From contig NC_020134.1 of NCBI RefSeq assembly GCF_000331995.1, positions 1,649,465-1,713,464 of the forward strand: 64,000 nt of DNA. The letters run 5' to 3'. Both the position numbers and the translations under genes were made by a program. The notes beneath the pieces were generated by a model, which saw only the letters and a list, made by a program, of their open reading frames with translations, ran no database searches and was not told where the DNA came from. The DNA comes from Thermoclostridium stercorarium subsp. stercorarium DSM 8532. Lineage in GTDB: Bacteria; Bacillota; Clostridia; DSM-8532. Of this stretch, positions 18,281-27,434 are shown one piece after another; the stretch's first letter is position 1, and every line of letters starts with the position of its first letter.

Positions 18281-20916
18281 CGGGATACCCCCTTTATATA
18301 TATTTCGGGCATTGTGAGCTCCTCTTCATAATATGAATATACTCCTTCCTGTGGCCTGCCCAGTTCCGTTACACTGATTTTCATCCGTACTTCGTTACCC
18401 AAACCGATGTACCGTGATATATCATTAACGGTTATTGTTTTGCTGAAAATACTGTCATTATCGGTATCGGACTTTATTTCCTCCCATGTTTTTGACAACA
18501 CATTGTACAGGTAAAACTCGTATTTATTGGTCAGAACCTGTATACGCGCCGTAGAATCCTGACTCATGCGGTATTTAATACTCAGTGGTATTTGCTTTTC
18601 AGTGTGAAGGCGCATTTCATTTACAGTTATATTCTCCGGAAGCACAAACTCAAATACCAGATCCCCAACGCCGTTTATAGTCACGCTGTTATTGCTTCCA
18701 ACCCATGCAATGTTATTTTCCTGGTACATACTGGGAATTATTATTCCCGCAGGTATTTCTACTTCCTGCCCCGGCTCAAACTTCAACGAGGATTTAATTA
18801 TAAACAGATTTTTATTATATTTCTGCGGCTCTCCGTTATTTACGGTCAGGCCATAATCAAATTCCTGTTCATTCATTGCCAGCAGCGTAAAATCAGGCCT
18901 TCCCACATTGCTATTATATACATAATAAACAAATTGCTCAAAAAGATTCCGTTTTTGGATAAGTTCGGCAAAATTTTCAGGATATTCTTTCGGAGTACTG
19001 TACCATGTATGCCCATACATCGCATCGAGATACTCTTCGGGCTGTTTGTATACGTTCTCCCCGTCAAGAGGTATGTCCAAAGTTACGGAATCCCCCGCAA
19101 CAATGTCACCTACACGGACGAAATTGTTTCCTATGACAAGCACCGCATCAAGCAAATCGTATGGGGTGGAATTTGAAATAAGTCCTCTGAGTCTGCCGTC
19201 TTTTATCGTAATATCATTAAGGATATTCCCGTCAAACGGTATGGTTTTCTTCGCATAAAGAACCTTGGGCGTCCAAAGCGGAGCATCATACTGTTCCAGT
19301 TTAACATTTTCACCAATTGTAAACTTGGCGACAACCTGATTTGCGTTTCCTGCTGCATACAGATCATTATCCTGTTCGGTAAAAGGCTGCTGTATGCCGT
19401 TGTTTTCATTGTACTCAATTGTCAGCGTGCCCCTCCGGTTATTAAACACCCCTATTGCAGACAGCACACTGGCTTCACTTGAACCGGACTCTGCTTCAAT
19501 CACCGATGCGGTATTCACAACGGCGGTATTATACCGGGTTTTATAACCGAACAGGTACATAAATGAAAGAAACAGAACCGACAGCAGCGGAATAAGCCCC
19601 CATGCCCAATCCCTTTTGTCCTTGACTTTAAGGATGATATACAGGACAGGACCTACGACGATAACATATACCCCCAGTATTATGAACATCAATTTGAAGG
19701 GAGGCACTTTATCAAACGGAACATTGGCCGTGAGTTCCCGCATATTAAAGCTCTGACTTGTATAATTACCGGTATAGCCATTACCGTATACCGACGTAAA
19801 ACCCGCTCCTGTATACTTGAAAATATTTTCCATTAATGTGGTCTTGTAATGCCATGATGCGAAAGGCTCAACAGTGGGATCAAAGGTCAGAACAACAACT
19901 GTTCCCTTTCCCTTCGTGTATTTTACGGCAACGGGATTATTATCATCTCCCAAGATCACATAAGGATCCTTAACCTCTGTTTTACTGTTTTCAGAAATAA
20001 GTTTTCCCTTTGCCAGTTTAAGGTCTATTCCGTCTGCATCCCTTCCCGTAAACCTTTCAATAATATCAGAGGTCTGAACGTCTTCAATTCCTGTCACTGA
20101 AAAGGGCTTAAGGCTTTCAGGAAGGCCGTTGTATACCTTTTGCCATGAAATCCCCGTACCAATTACTAAAAGCCCGCCTGCCTCAACCCATTTTTCAAGG
20201 GCTGAAATTTGCAAATCATTTAAAAGGGAAGTGTCATATTTGCTTATTATAAAAATATTAAAACCATTCATTATCTTACTGCTGTCCGGAAAAGAACCGT
20301 AATCAAGGGAAACTACCACCGCTTCATGTTTCTGGTAATAGTCATCCTGCGTCAATGGCAACGACGAAACTGACGTTACTCCTGCCGGCATTGGCGGGTT
20401 TATTTTCTCCATTACGCCATTATCCACAGCAACCGGAACAGTGTCCCCGTTCAGCCAGTTAAAGGCATCGCCGTCCTCGGACAAAACCCCAATCTGCATA
20501 ACGTTCGCCGAAAGAAGTCTTTTAAAACTGCAGGTTGTCTCTGCAAGCACCCTGTTCTTTTCAGTAAGCCTTATCTCAATATCTCTGTCTGCCGTAAACA
20601 CAGGAACTTCAAAACTTACTTCCTGCTCAATGCCTGCAATAAGCTCAACCGGTTTTGAAAAAATTACTCTCCTTTGCCGGTAGGTATTTACCTCAACCTC
20701 AATTTCCCCCGATATATTTCTTTTAGCTGAGGAAACCCTGACAGTAACCGGAGACCATGCACCCAATTTCGCAATACCGCCAAATCCGCCCTCAGCTTCT
20801 ATAACAATATCGTCCACCGCGGGTTTGGCATATACTCCGGTATAATTTGCCCATATTAATTCAAAAACACAAATTAAAACCACAAGTATCAAACAAAAGC
20901 GTCTTATCTTCTGCAA
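18277..20916 (-). CDS. Large secreted/membrane protein with amidotransferase-like domain, first gene of the MoxR operon
   Basis: About 879 residues. An N-terminal hydrophobic segment (about 5-25) looks like a signal peptide or anchor. An extracytoplasmic beta-rich part is followed by a region resembling class I glutamine amidotransferases (FNIFIISKYDTSLLNDLQ, then GGLLVIGTG). Two membrane helices (about 400-455) and a second large outer region end the protein. Catalytic Cys-His residues of true amidotransferases are not evident, so it is probably a binding domain. Of three TTG starts, 20916 is favoured, with AAGGGG nine bases upstream. Four-base overlap with the ATPase gene. Function unknown. 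Confidence 0.7.
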   Translation of the reverse strand: MQKIRRFCLILVVLICVFELIWANYTGVYAKPAVDDIVIEAEGGFGGIAKLGAWSPVTVRVSSAKRNISGEIEVEVNTYRQRRVIFSKPVELIAGIEQEVSFEVPVFTADRDIEIRLTEKNRVLAETTCSFKRLLSANVMQIGVLSEDGDAFNWLNGDTVPVAVDNGVMEKINPPMPAGVTSVSSLPLTQDDYYQKHEAVVVSLDYGSFPDSSKIMNGFNIFIISKYDTSLLNDLQISALEKWVEAGGLLVIGTGISWQKVYNGLPESLKPFSVTGIEDVQTSDIIERFTGRDADGIDLKLAKGKLISENSKTEVKDPYVILGDDNNPVAVKYTKGKGTVVVLTFDPTVEPFASWHYKTTLMENIFKYTGAGFTSVYGNGYTGNYTSQSFNMRELTANVPFDKVPPFKLMFIILGVYVIVVGPVLYIILKVKDKRDWAWGLIPLLSVLFLSFMYLFGYKTRYNTAVVNTASVIEAESGSSEASVLSAIGVFNNRRGTLTIEYNENNGIQQPFTEQDNDLYAAGNANQVVAKFTIGENVKLEQYDAPLWTPKVLYAKKTIPFDGNILNDITIKDGRLRGLISNSTPYDLLDAVLVIGNNFVRVGDIVAGDSVTLDIPLDGENVYKQPEEYLDAMYGHTWYSTPKEYPENFAELIQKRNLFEQFVYYVYNSNVGRPDFTLLAMNEQEFDYGLTVNNGEPQKYNKNLFIIKSSLKFEPGQEVEIPAGIIIPSMYQENNIAWVGSNNSVTINGVGDLVFEFVLPENITVNEMRLHTEKQIPLSIKYRMSQDSTARIQVLTNKYEFYLYNVLSKTWEEIKSDTDNDSIFSKTITVNDISRYIGLGNEVRMKISVTELGRPQEGVYSYYEEELTMPEIYIKGVSR

Positions 20917-21050
20917 GAACAACAACCCCTTAAAAAGATTTTCTTTTGAATCCGTATTTTTACAACAAGACTTTTTATTTCAAATATAATTGACGTAATA
21001 AATAAAAAAAAGTTTCAAAAATAAAAAAGAATTACTGTAATGTTAGTAAA

Positions 21051-22163
21051 TCAAATTTCAATGCTATACCTTCCACCCGGTTCGCGTCTGACAAGTCCTT
21101 TCATTTCAAGGCTCAGGAGAATACTGTACAGCAGAGGCATATCAACCGCCATTTTCCTTTGAATTTCGTCAATACCCAGGGTTTCAGCCGCGAGAAGCTC
21201 TAAAACATCCCTTTCGTCGTCAGTAAGTTCGTAATTGTGTTTCATATTTTTACCAAAATTCAAATCAAATATGTTTTTTACTTTAAAATGTTCATACCAG
21301 CGGAGCTCGTCAAGTATATCCCGGACAGAGGTCACAAGTTTTGCACCGTCCTGTATTAATTTATTCGTTCCTCTACTGTTCACACTGACTATATTACCTG
21401 GTAACGCATATACATCCCTGCCCTGTTCAAGGGCCAGTTGAGCGGTTATCAGCGAACCGCTTCTCTCACCTGCTTCAACCACCAGCACTCCAACAGACAT
21501 TCCGCTCACAATTCTGTTTCTTACAGGAAAATGATGCGGTGCAGGTTCAACACCAGGCGGATATTCGGAAATTACCGCACCTGTTTCTATGATCTGATCC
21601 ATTAATTTTTTATTTTCCGGAGGATAAACCACATCCAGACCGCATCCCAAAACAGCAACCGTCCTGCCGTTAGCCGCCAGCGCCCCAGTGTGCGCCGCCG
21701 TATCTATTCCCCTCGCCATACCGCTTATTATGCAGATACCGCACTGTGCAAGTTCACCGGATAATTTCTTTGCCTGGCTTATTCCGTATCCGGATGCTTT
21801 TCTTGAACCAACAACGGCAATCGCCAGTTCATCTGCACGCAGTTTTCCCTTAACATAAAGGCATATTGGCGGATCACAGATATTTTTCAGTATTTCGGGG
21901 TAATCTCCGCTGTCAAGTGTTACGACATTTATATGTTTCCTGTCTATCTCCTCTATGGTTCTATCCACCGTTTTTCTGTATTCTTCGGACAATATTGCTT
22001 CAATGTTATCACGGTTTAACAAGCCTGTCTTTGCAAGTTCAACGGCATCGGCGGCGTAAATTTCAGCCGGGCTTTCAAAAACTTTTAACAGTTCGGCTTT
22101 CTTTCTCGTGGTTATTCCTTTCAGATTTGCAAACCACACCCATTCTTTCAGTTCCGGATTCAT
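21051..22163 (-). CDS. dprA: DNA-processing protein DprA
   Basis: 370 residues. The Rossmann-like DprA core is clear: VVGSRKASGYG, SGMARGIDTAAH, then AVLGCGLDVVYPPEN and SEYPPG. The C-terminal winged-helix domain and an N-terminal helical region are also present, so it is full length. DprA loads RecA onto incoming single-stranded DNA during transformation. The ATG has GGAGGCC upstream and lies nine bases after the YifB stop, so the two form a short operon. No other competence genes are in the window. Confidence 0.94.
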   Translation of the reverse strand: MNPELKEWVWFANLKGITTRKKAELLKVFESPAEIYAADAVELAKTGLLNRDNIEAILSEEYRKTVDRTIEEIDRKHINVVTLDSGDYPEILKNICDPPICLYVKGKLRADELAIAVVGSRKASGYGISQAKKLSGELAQCGICIISGMARGIDTAAHTGALAANGRTVAVLGCGLDVVYPPENKKLMDQIIETGAVISEYPPGVEPAPHHFPVRNRIVSGMSVGVLVVEAGERSGSLITAQLALEQGRDVYALPGNIVSVNSRGTNKLIQDGAKLVTSVRDILDELRWYEHFKVKNIFDLNFGKNMKHNYELTDDERDVLELLAAETLGIDEIQRKMAVDMPLLYSILLSLEMKGLVRREPGGRYSIEI

Positions 22164-22172
22164 ACCGGCCTC

Positions 22173-23705
22173 CTACACATACAGATTTCTGTCCAGTATC
22201 CTGTACTGTATGGCTTCTGAAATATGAACGGTTCTGATATTTTCTGCCCCTTCCAAATCGGCTATTGTTCTTGCCACTTTCAGGATTTTGTCATGGGAAC
22301 GGGCGGTAAGCCCCAGAGACGAAAAGGCTTGTCTCAACAGTTCCGATTCTTCCTTGCCCAGCCTGCAGTGTTTTCTCACCATCGCCGAAGTCATCTGGGC
22401 ATTACAGTATATGCCTGTATTTGCAAAGCGTTTTCTCTGTATTTCCCTTGCGTTATTTACCCTTTTGCGTATCTCCTTTGAAGGCTCGGATTTAGTTTCA
22501 TCAGCCAGATCACTGTATTTCACAGTCGGCACATCCACCTGAATGTCAATCCTGTCCAGTAACGGTCCCGAAAGTTTTCCCAAATAGCTTTTAACTTCCT
22601 GCGGCGTACAGGTGCATTCCCTTGTTTCGTCAAGGTAAAAACCGCACCTGCACGGGTTTGCCGCGGCAATCAGCGTTGTTTTGCATGGATATGTAATTGA
22701 AGCGTTTATCCTTGAAATATGAACAATCCCGTCTTCAAGAGGCTGCCTCAGAACTTCCAGAGTATTCTTCCCAAACTCGGGCAATTCATCAAGAAAAAGT
22801 ACTCCCAAATGCGCCAGGCTTACTTCTCCCGGTCTTGGGATTCTCCCTCCCCCAACAAGCGAAACAGGGCTTATGGTATGATGAGGTGCCCTAAACGGCC
22901 TTTTTGTAATAAGAGATGAATCGGAAGGCAGTAAACCCGCCACACTGTAAATTTTGGTAATTTCAACGGCCTCTTCAAAAGTCAAATCCGGAAGAATTGA
23001 CGGCATTCTTCGGGCAAGCATTGTTTTCCCCGAGCCGGGGCTTCCAATCATTAGAAGATTATGCCCGCCTGCTGCTGCAACTTCCAGCGCCCTTTTGACA
23101 TGTTCCTGCCCCTTCACATCGGCAAAGTCTGGCTGGTTTTCGTCGTCATCACAGAGTAACAGGTCGTTCTGGCTTTCAACGGCAGGCAAATTAATTTCAC
23201 CTTTTAAATGCAGCACCAGTTCGGAAAGTTTCTTTACCGGTATTACTTTTATACCCTTAACCACCGACGCTTCTTTCGCATTTTCATAAGGGGTGTATAC
23301 AAATTCAAATCCCTTTTCCTTTGCTGTTATTGTTTTGGGCAGAACACCGTAAACCGGCCTTACCGTTCCGTCCAGAGAAAGTTCGCCCAGTAAAACACTA
23401 TTTAAAAGAGAGGGTTCAGGTATAATTCCGGTTGCCGCAAGAATCCCTGCGGCCATCGGTAAGTCATACGACGTTCCTTCTTTTTTCAGATCAGCCGGCG
23501 CAAGATTAATGGTAATCCTGCGGGATGGAAATTCAAAACCCGAATTCTTTATTGCAGCCCTTACCCGTTCTTTTGCTTCCTTTACGGCCATGTCCCCAAG
23601 GCCGACTATCTCAAATGCCGGCAGTCCGTTGCTTATGTAAGTTTCCACCGAAACCATGTATCCGTCAATACCTAACAATCCGCATGTGTTAACCTTGCTA
23701 AGCAT
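22173..23705 (-). CDS. comM: YifB/ComM family Mg-chelatase-like AAA+ ATPase
   Basis: About 510 residues. The N-terminal domain is the Lon-like ChlI fold (MLSKVNTCGLLGIDG onward). Walker A is GSPGSGKT (221-228), followed by the Mg-chelatase core (FRAPHHT and RPGEVSLAHLG) and a C-terminal domain. In Gram-negatives ComM is a branch-migration helicase for transformation. In Firmicutes the gene often precedes dprA, as here. Start ATG at 23705 (AAAGG upstream, and the conserved N-terminus begins there). An in-frame ATG 57 bases earlier has no ribosome site and would add an atypical extension. Confidence 0.9.
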   Translation of the reverse strand: MLSKVNTCGLLGIDGYMVSVETYISNGLPAFEIVGLGDMAVKEAKERVRAAIKNSGFEFPSRRITINLAPADLKKEGTSYDLPMAAGILAATGIIPEPSLLNSVLLGELSLDGTVRPVYGVLPKTITAKEKGFEFVYTPYENAKEASVVKGIKVIPVKKLSELVLHLKGEINLPAVESQNDLLLCDDDENQPDFADVKGQEHVKRALEVAAAGGHNLLMIGSPGSGKTMLARRMPSILPDLTFEEAVEITKIYSVAGLLPSDSSLITKRPFRAPHHTISPVSLVGGGRIPRPGEVSLAHLGVLFLDELPEFGKNTLEVLRQPLEDGIVHISRINASITYPCKTTLIAAANPCRCGFYLDETRECTCTPQEVKSYLGKLSGPLLDRIDIQVDVPTVKYSDLADETKSEPSKEIRKRVNNAREIQRKRFANTGIYCNAQMTSAMVRKHCRLGKEESELLRQAFSSLGLTARSHDKILKVARTIADLEGAENIRTVHISEAIQYRILDRNLYV

Positions 23706-24090
23706 ACTCAAAACCTTTTCGTTTTTCAAAATTTTTAAAAGCAGGAACACTCTTGAAAACATTTAACTGAATTACATAAAAATATATAAATAAACCAAAT
23801 TCGCTAAATTTTATCAGTTAAACCTTTTATCAACTATTATATTGTTTTTCTCGGAATTATTCAACAGTTTAAGTCAAGTATCAAGAATACGTAAGTTTTT
23901 TGTTTTCAGCTTATAATAATTACGTAAAATTCACTAAAAATTCATGATGAAAAAAATTATTTATTTTTTAACTTTTCTATATTTCCCGCAATATAAAACT
24001 GTGTTGTAAGAATACTTATACTTGGGTATATTAAAATCAATAAAAAATGCATTGGCATTTTATGTAAAACTGATATAAGAGGTGCGTCAA
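23706..24090. other. AT-rich intergenic region
   Basis: Very AT-rich spacer between the divergent comM-dprA pair and the SGNH esterase gene. Apart from a promoter-like sequence at 24004-24032 I see no coding sequence, hairpin or repeat of note. Confidence 0.55.
24004..24032 (+). promoter_or_regulatory. Putative SigA-type promoter of the SGNH hydrolase gene
   Basis: TTGTAA, 17-base spacer, TATATT, ending 58 bases before the ATG at 24091. The match is moderate in a very AT-rich background. Confidence 0.4.
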
Positions 24091-24888
24091 ATGTCCATTA
24101 TACAGGAACAAGGCCCATTTAAAATAATTGTTTCGGGAGATTCAATATCCAAAGGAATTGTATATGACGAAACCAAAAATAAATACACGATACTTGAGGA
24201 AAACTATGTGGAGCTTCTTCGGGATAAACTGAACGCCATGGTTTACAACGCCTCCCGTTTCGGCAGCACACTCATCAAGGGTATCCAAAAACTTAAAAAC
24301 AGTATTTTCAGTGAAAAACCCGACATAGTGCTTATTGAATACGGCGGGAATGACTGTGATTTCAACTGGGATGAAATTGCCAGAAATCCTGACGGCACAC
24401 ATTTGCCACGAACAGATTTTCAGACATTTGAAAATGTTCTTAGGGATGCAATAGATTTTGTGAGGAGAAATAAAAGTATTCCTGTATTAATGAATCTTCC
24501 GCCATTGAATGCAGACAAATATTTCAACTGGATCAGCAAGAGTAATCCCGTTGCCAAAGAGAATATCCTTAAATGGCTGGGCAGTGTTACAAAAATTTAC
24601 TGGTGGCAGGAACGGTATAACTCAGTGATTCAGAAAATTGCGGACGAGACAAAAACGGTATGCATAGATATAAGGGAAGCGTTTCTTCGGTTTCCCGACT
24701 TTACAACACTGCTATGCATAGACGGAATTCATCCGAACAGAGACGGACACAAGGTAATAGCCAATAAAATAGTTGAGTTTTTAAACGGAAGGTATAATTT
24801 TCTTTTAAAAAATCATCTTTTACCTGCTTCGGATGCAAACACCGAACAGACCTCATGCTTACTACTTTCTAAGCCACAGAAGATATAA
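24091..24888 (+). CDS. SGNH/GDSL-type hydrolase
   Basis: About 265 residues. The family blocks are visible: block I with the nucleophile Ser (VSGDSIS, near residue 16), block III with GGND (IEYGGNDCDF) and block V with Asp-x-x-His (CIDGIHPNRDGH). This predicts an esterase or acylhydrolase. No signal peptide is seen, so it is probably cytoplasmic; the substrate is unknown. ATG 24091 is chosen because AGAGGTG sits five bases upstream. Its 3' end overlaps the small ger-operon gene on the other strand by 27 bases, a tail-to-tail overlap. Confidence 0.82.
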   Translation: MSIIQEQGPFKIIVSGDSISKGIVYDETKNKYTILEENYVELLRDKLNAMVYNASRFGSTLIKGIQKLKNSIFSEKPDIVLIEYGGNDCDFNWDEIARNPDGTHLPRTDFQTFENVLRDAIDFVRRNKSIPVLMNLPPLNADKYFNWISKSNPVAKENILKWLGSVTKIYWWQERYNSVIQKIADETKTVCIDIREAFLRFPDFTTLLCIDGIHPNRDGHKVIANKIVEFLNGRYNFLLKNHLLPASDANTEQTSCLLLSKPQKI

Positions 24889-25035
24889 AGGGAATACAAC
24901 ACAGATAACGGCTAATATAAAAAGAGATATACCACCTTTTTTGTTTTCCCTGAAAGTCCATACACCATAGCTGACGGTGTATATTCCCGCCCATAAAAGC
25001 ATGATTACGACAATAAGCACCGCAAAAGTATTCAT
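24862..25035 (-). CDS. 57-residue two-helix membrane protein at the end of the ger operon
   Basis: A short gene with ATG at 25033-25035 and stop at 24862-24864. AAAGGGGG sits six bases before the ATG, an excellent ribosome site. The product begins MNTFAVLIVVIMLLW and has two membrane helices (about 4-24 and 36-54) joined by a short charged loop (RENKKGG). It starts 13 bases after the gerC stop, so it is the fourth gene of the germinant receptor operon. Two-helix D subunits encoded in germinant receptor operons of Bacillus modulate germination. By position, size and topology this is a likely counterpart; sequence similarity could not be tested. Confidence 0.75.
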   Translation of the reverse strand: MNTFAVLIVVIMLLWAGIYTVSYGVWTFRENKKGGISLFILAVICVVFPLYLLWLRK

Positions 25036-25048
25036 CCGATTCCCCCTT

Positions 25049-26329
25049 TCAGATAATTCCCGGTATTTGCTTTACCATTATTCCCGAGCGTCTGATTTTA
25101 ATCTCCACGTTAACATTAAACTGCGCTTTTTCATACTTTTCCGGCCAGTTGAATTTTATCCAGTCTTCCCAGTATAAAAAAGTCTTTTTCAAATATTTCC
25201 CCAAAAAACATATGTCGCTGTTAAGTTCATCCCGGGTTTTCTCAAGAAATAAAACAACTTTTTCCCTAATATATTCTGATGCATATTTTTCCAATTTTTT
25301 CAGCCCTTCGCCCGTTGAATAGTCGTTTCTTCCGGTTATCGCCAATATATCCCCTTCCAGCGAAACTTTTATATCCACCACCGGTATGTTCTCTTTAATT
25401 TTTACACTGATTTCAGGCTTTCTTGCCTGGCCAAGCCTTAAAGTGATATAATCCCTGTTTTCCGCTATATCAGTACTTTCATTGAAATCAGGCAGTGTAA
25501 AATACATTTCTCCAAGTTTGCCCGATACCACAAGATAATAGAATGTTTCCAGGCCGGTCAGCTCCCCCACCATTTTATCCCCTCTGAAAACAGCGGACCC
25601 CATCTGCCGGACCTTATTTTCATATACGACAGGTATCTCTCCGACAGTGTAATCCCCTTCCAGAATCCCATTCCGGTTTCTGCTTGAAATCATTTCAGCC
25701 AAATCTTTCGTTTCCTGAATCCGGGAAACGTCAAGTAAAAGCGCCACAGCCTCCTCATACGTGCTCTCCATTTTGGAATAAAATTCCTCAATTGTGCATC
25801 CGTTTGAAAAACCTGTGTAGGCAAAGGATTCCATAATCAGTTCAAAATGCTTGGAGGGATTAAATTCAAGAAGCGGCTTGCTTGATTTAAGGAATTCCTC
25901 GGCACTGCCCTTAGTTATACCCAAATAGGTATCGGGTCTGAATTCCCTGAAACGGATAAATGTGTTTATGATCTTTTCTATCCCCTGTTCAGCCAAGTCC
26001 TTTGATATTACAATCAGCTTAGCGTGGGCGAAATTGACGCGTTTGCTTATAAGTGAATTTATAACGTTAATTCCTCCAAGTATTGTAGGCGCCGCGACTG
26101 TTACAATATTAGTGGATTTTTCAATTTCTCCCGGTTCGGGGCCGACACCCACCGCTATAGGCACAGCAAGCAAAAGGGTAATTATCAGATTATCTTCAGG
26201 CCCCTTATCCAGCCCCATTGCCACGACGTAGGCCAAATCATCCGGCTCGGAGGCATCAAAGCAGCCGCTTATGAAAATCATTGGAATGATCATACACAGA
26301 ATTAACAATTTCTTAATTCTCCATATCAT
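25049..26329 (-). CDS. Spore germination lipoprotein, Ger(x)C family
   Basis: 426 residues. The N-terminus is a lipoprotein signal ending in the lipobox ISGC (Cys 23), then the Ger(x)C start DDLAYVVAMGLDKG. It is the C subunit of a GerA-type germinant receptor, lipidated and exposed on the outer face of the inner spore membrane. Its start overlaps the gerB gene by 17 bases. The operon order A-B-C followed by a small D-like gene is standard. Such operons are normally transcribed in the forespore under SigG, but I could not identify a convincing SigG promoter upstream. Confidence 0.93.
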   Translation of the reverse strand: MIWRIKKLLILCMIIPMIFISGCFDASEPDDLAYVVAMGLDKGPEDNLIITLLLAVPIAVGVGPEPGEIEKSTNIVTVAAPTILGGINVINSLISKRVNFAHAKLIVISKDLAEQGIEKIINTFIRFREFRPDTYLGITKGSAEEFLKSSKPLLEFNPSKHFELIMESFAYTGFSNGCTIEEFYSKMESTYEEAVALLLDVSRIQETKDLAEMISSRNRNGILEGDYTVGEIPVVYENKVRQMGSAVFRGDKMVGELTGLETFYYLVVSGKLGEMYFTLPDFNESTDIAENRDYITLRLGQARKPEISVKIKENIPVVDIKVSLEGDILAITGRNDYSTGEGLKKLEKYASEYIREKVVLFLEKTRDELNSDICFLGKYLKKTFLYWEDWIKFNWPEKYEKAQFNVNVEIKIRRSGIMVKQIPGII

Positions 26330-27434
26330 TTTTCCCGACCTCTTTTCTTCTCATTAACCAGTCCCTCAATGATGCTACGGCAAGCAATATAACCGGAAAA
26401 ATAAGGGAAATTACCCATGAGAAGCTGCGGTAAATTTCCATTTCCGCCTGAAGCGTGGAATATAAATTTTCGGGTACAAGACTTAAAGTGAAAACAAGAA
26501 TCATGAAGGGCACTATAAGCGGTTTTCTGTATTTAAGATTAAAAGCCCTCTGAAAAATATAAGTAATAAAATACAGGCATGAACTTAAATACAGAAACGC
26601 ACATGACGCCCATATCAATATAAACGCGGCTTCTATGCGGGTGAAAAACCTTCCTATCTTAATTGATCTCGCCATCTGGTATACGGGAAGAAAAAACTCT
26701 GTGGAAGTGGGATACTGGTATACCATAAGATAGCACAGTGTGGACAGCACAAGAAAAAGCCCGGCAAAAAATATTCCGTACCGCCCTACTTCCCCGTACC
26801 TTTCTTTCTTTTTCAGAAACGGCATTAAAAAAAATATGGCAACCACTTCGGAAAAGTAGGACAGGTTTATTATACCCTTCAGGGCTATTGCTTTAATTCC
26901 CAGCCCCAGCCATGGCGAAAGCCTGGTCACGTCATACCTGGGAATATTGAATAAAAGTATCAATATAAACGCCAGCGCCAAAAGCGGTATAGCCAAAACA
27001 TGCAGCCTCCCTATCGCTTCAATGCCAAAATAGGCTCCAACCACCATTCCTACGGCAAATATCAGCAGAACAATACTGACGGGTGTGGTTGTAAGGCTGA
27101 TGACTTTTATATCTTCGGCAAACTGTCTGAGAACAAGCGATGTTACATACATGAACTGGGCGAGATAAATAATGCCAAAAATAATCCTTCCCGGCTCACC
27201 CAAAGCCTTTTCGCTTATGTCCAGAAGGTCTTTCCCTGTAAATTTTTCATACAACCGGGTTATTAGCAAATAAATCAGGTATACTGCCACGGAATCCAGA
27301 AAAATCATAAGCCATGCCGCACTTCCTGCGTCCTCCGACGCAGTTCTCGGAAAGTCAAGTATAATTTTGGTAGAAAGCAAATTGAGTATAACACATGCTG
27401 CCTCAAAATTACCGATCGTTGTCCTCTTCTCCAT
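26313..27434 (-). CDS. Spore germination protein, GerB family permease-like subunit
   Basis: 373 residues with about ten membrane helices, an APC-superfamily fold typical of GerAB (for example LLSTKIILDFPRTA near the N-terminus). The B subunit holds the germinant-binding pocket in characterised receptors. The specific nutrient cannot be read from the sequence. It overlaps both neighbours (26 bases with gerA, 17 with gerC), so translation is coupled. Confidence 0.93.
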   Translation of the reverse strand: MEKRTTIGNFEAACVILNLLSTKIILDFPRTASEDAGSAAWLMIFLDSVAVYLIYLLITRLYEKFTGKDLLDISEKALGEPGRIIFGIIYLAQFMYVTSLVLRQFAEDIKVISLTTTPVSIVLLIFAVGMVVGAYFGIEAIGRLHVLAIPLLALAFILILLFNIPRYDVTRLSPWLGLGIKAIALKGIINLSYFSEVVAIFFLMPFLKKKERYGEVGRYGIFFAGLFLVLSTLCYLMVYQYPTSTEFFLPVYQMARSIKIGRFFTRIEAAFILIWASCAFLYLSSCLYFITYIFQRAFNLKYRKPLIVPFMILVFTLSLVPENLYSTLQAEMEIYRSFSWVISLIFPVILLAVASLRDWLMRRKEVGKNDMEN

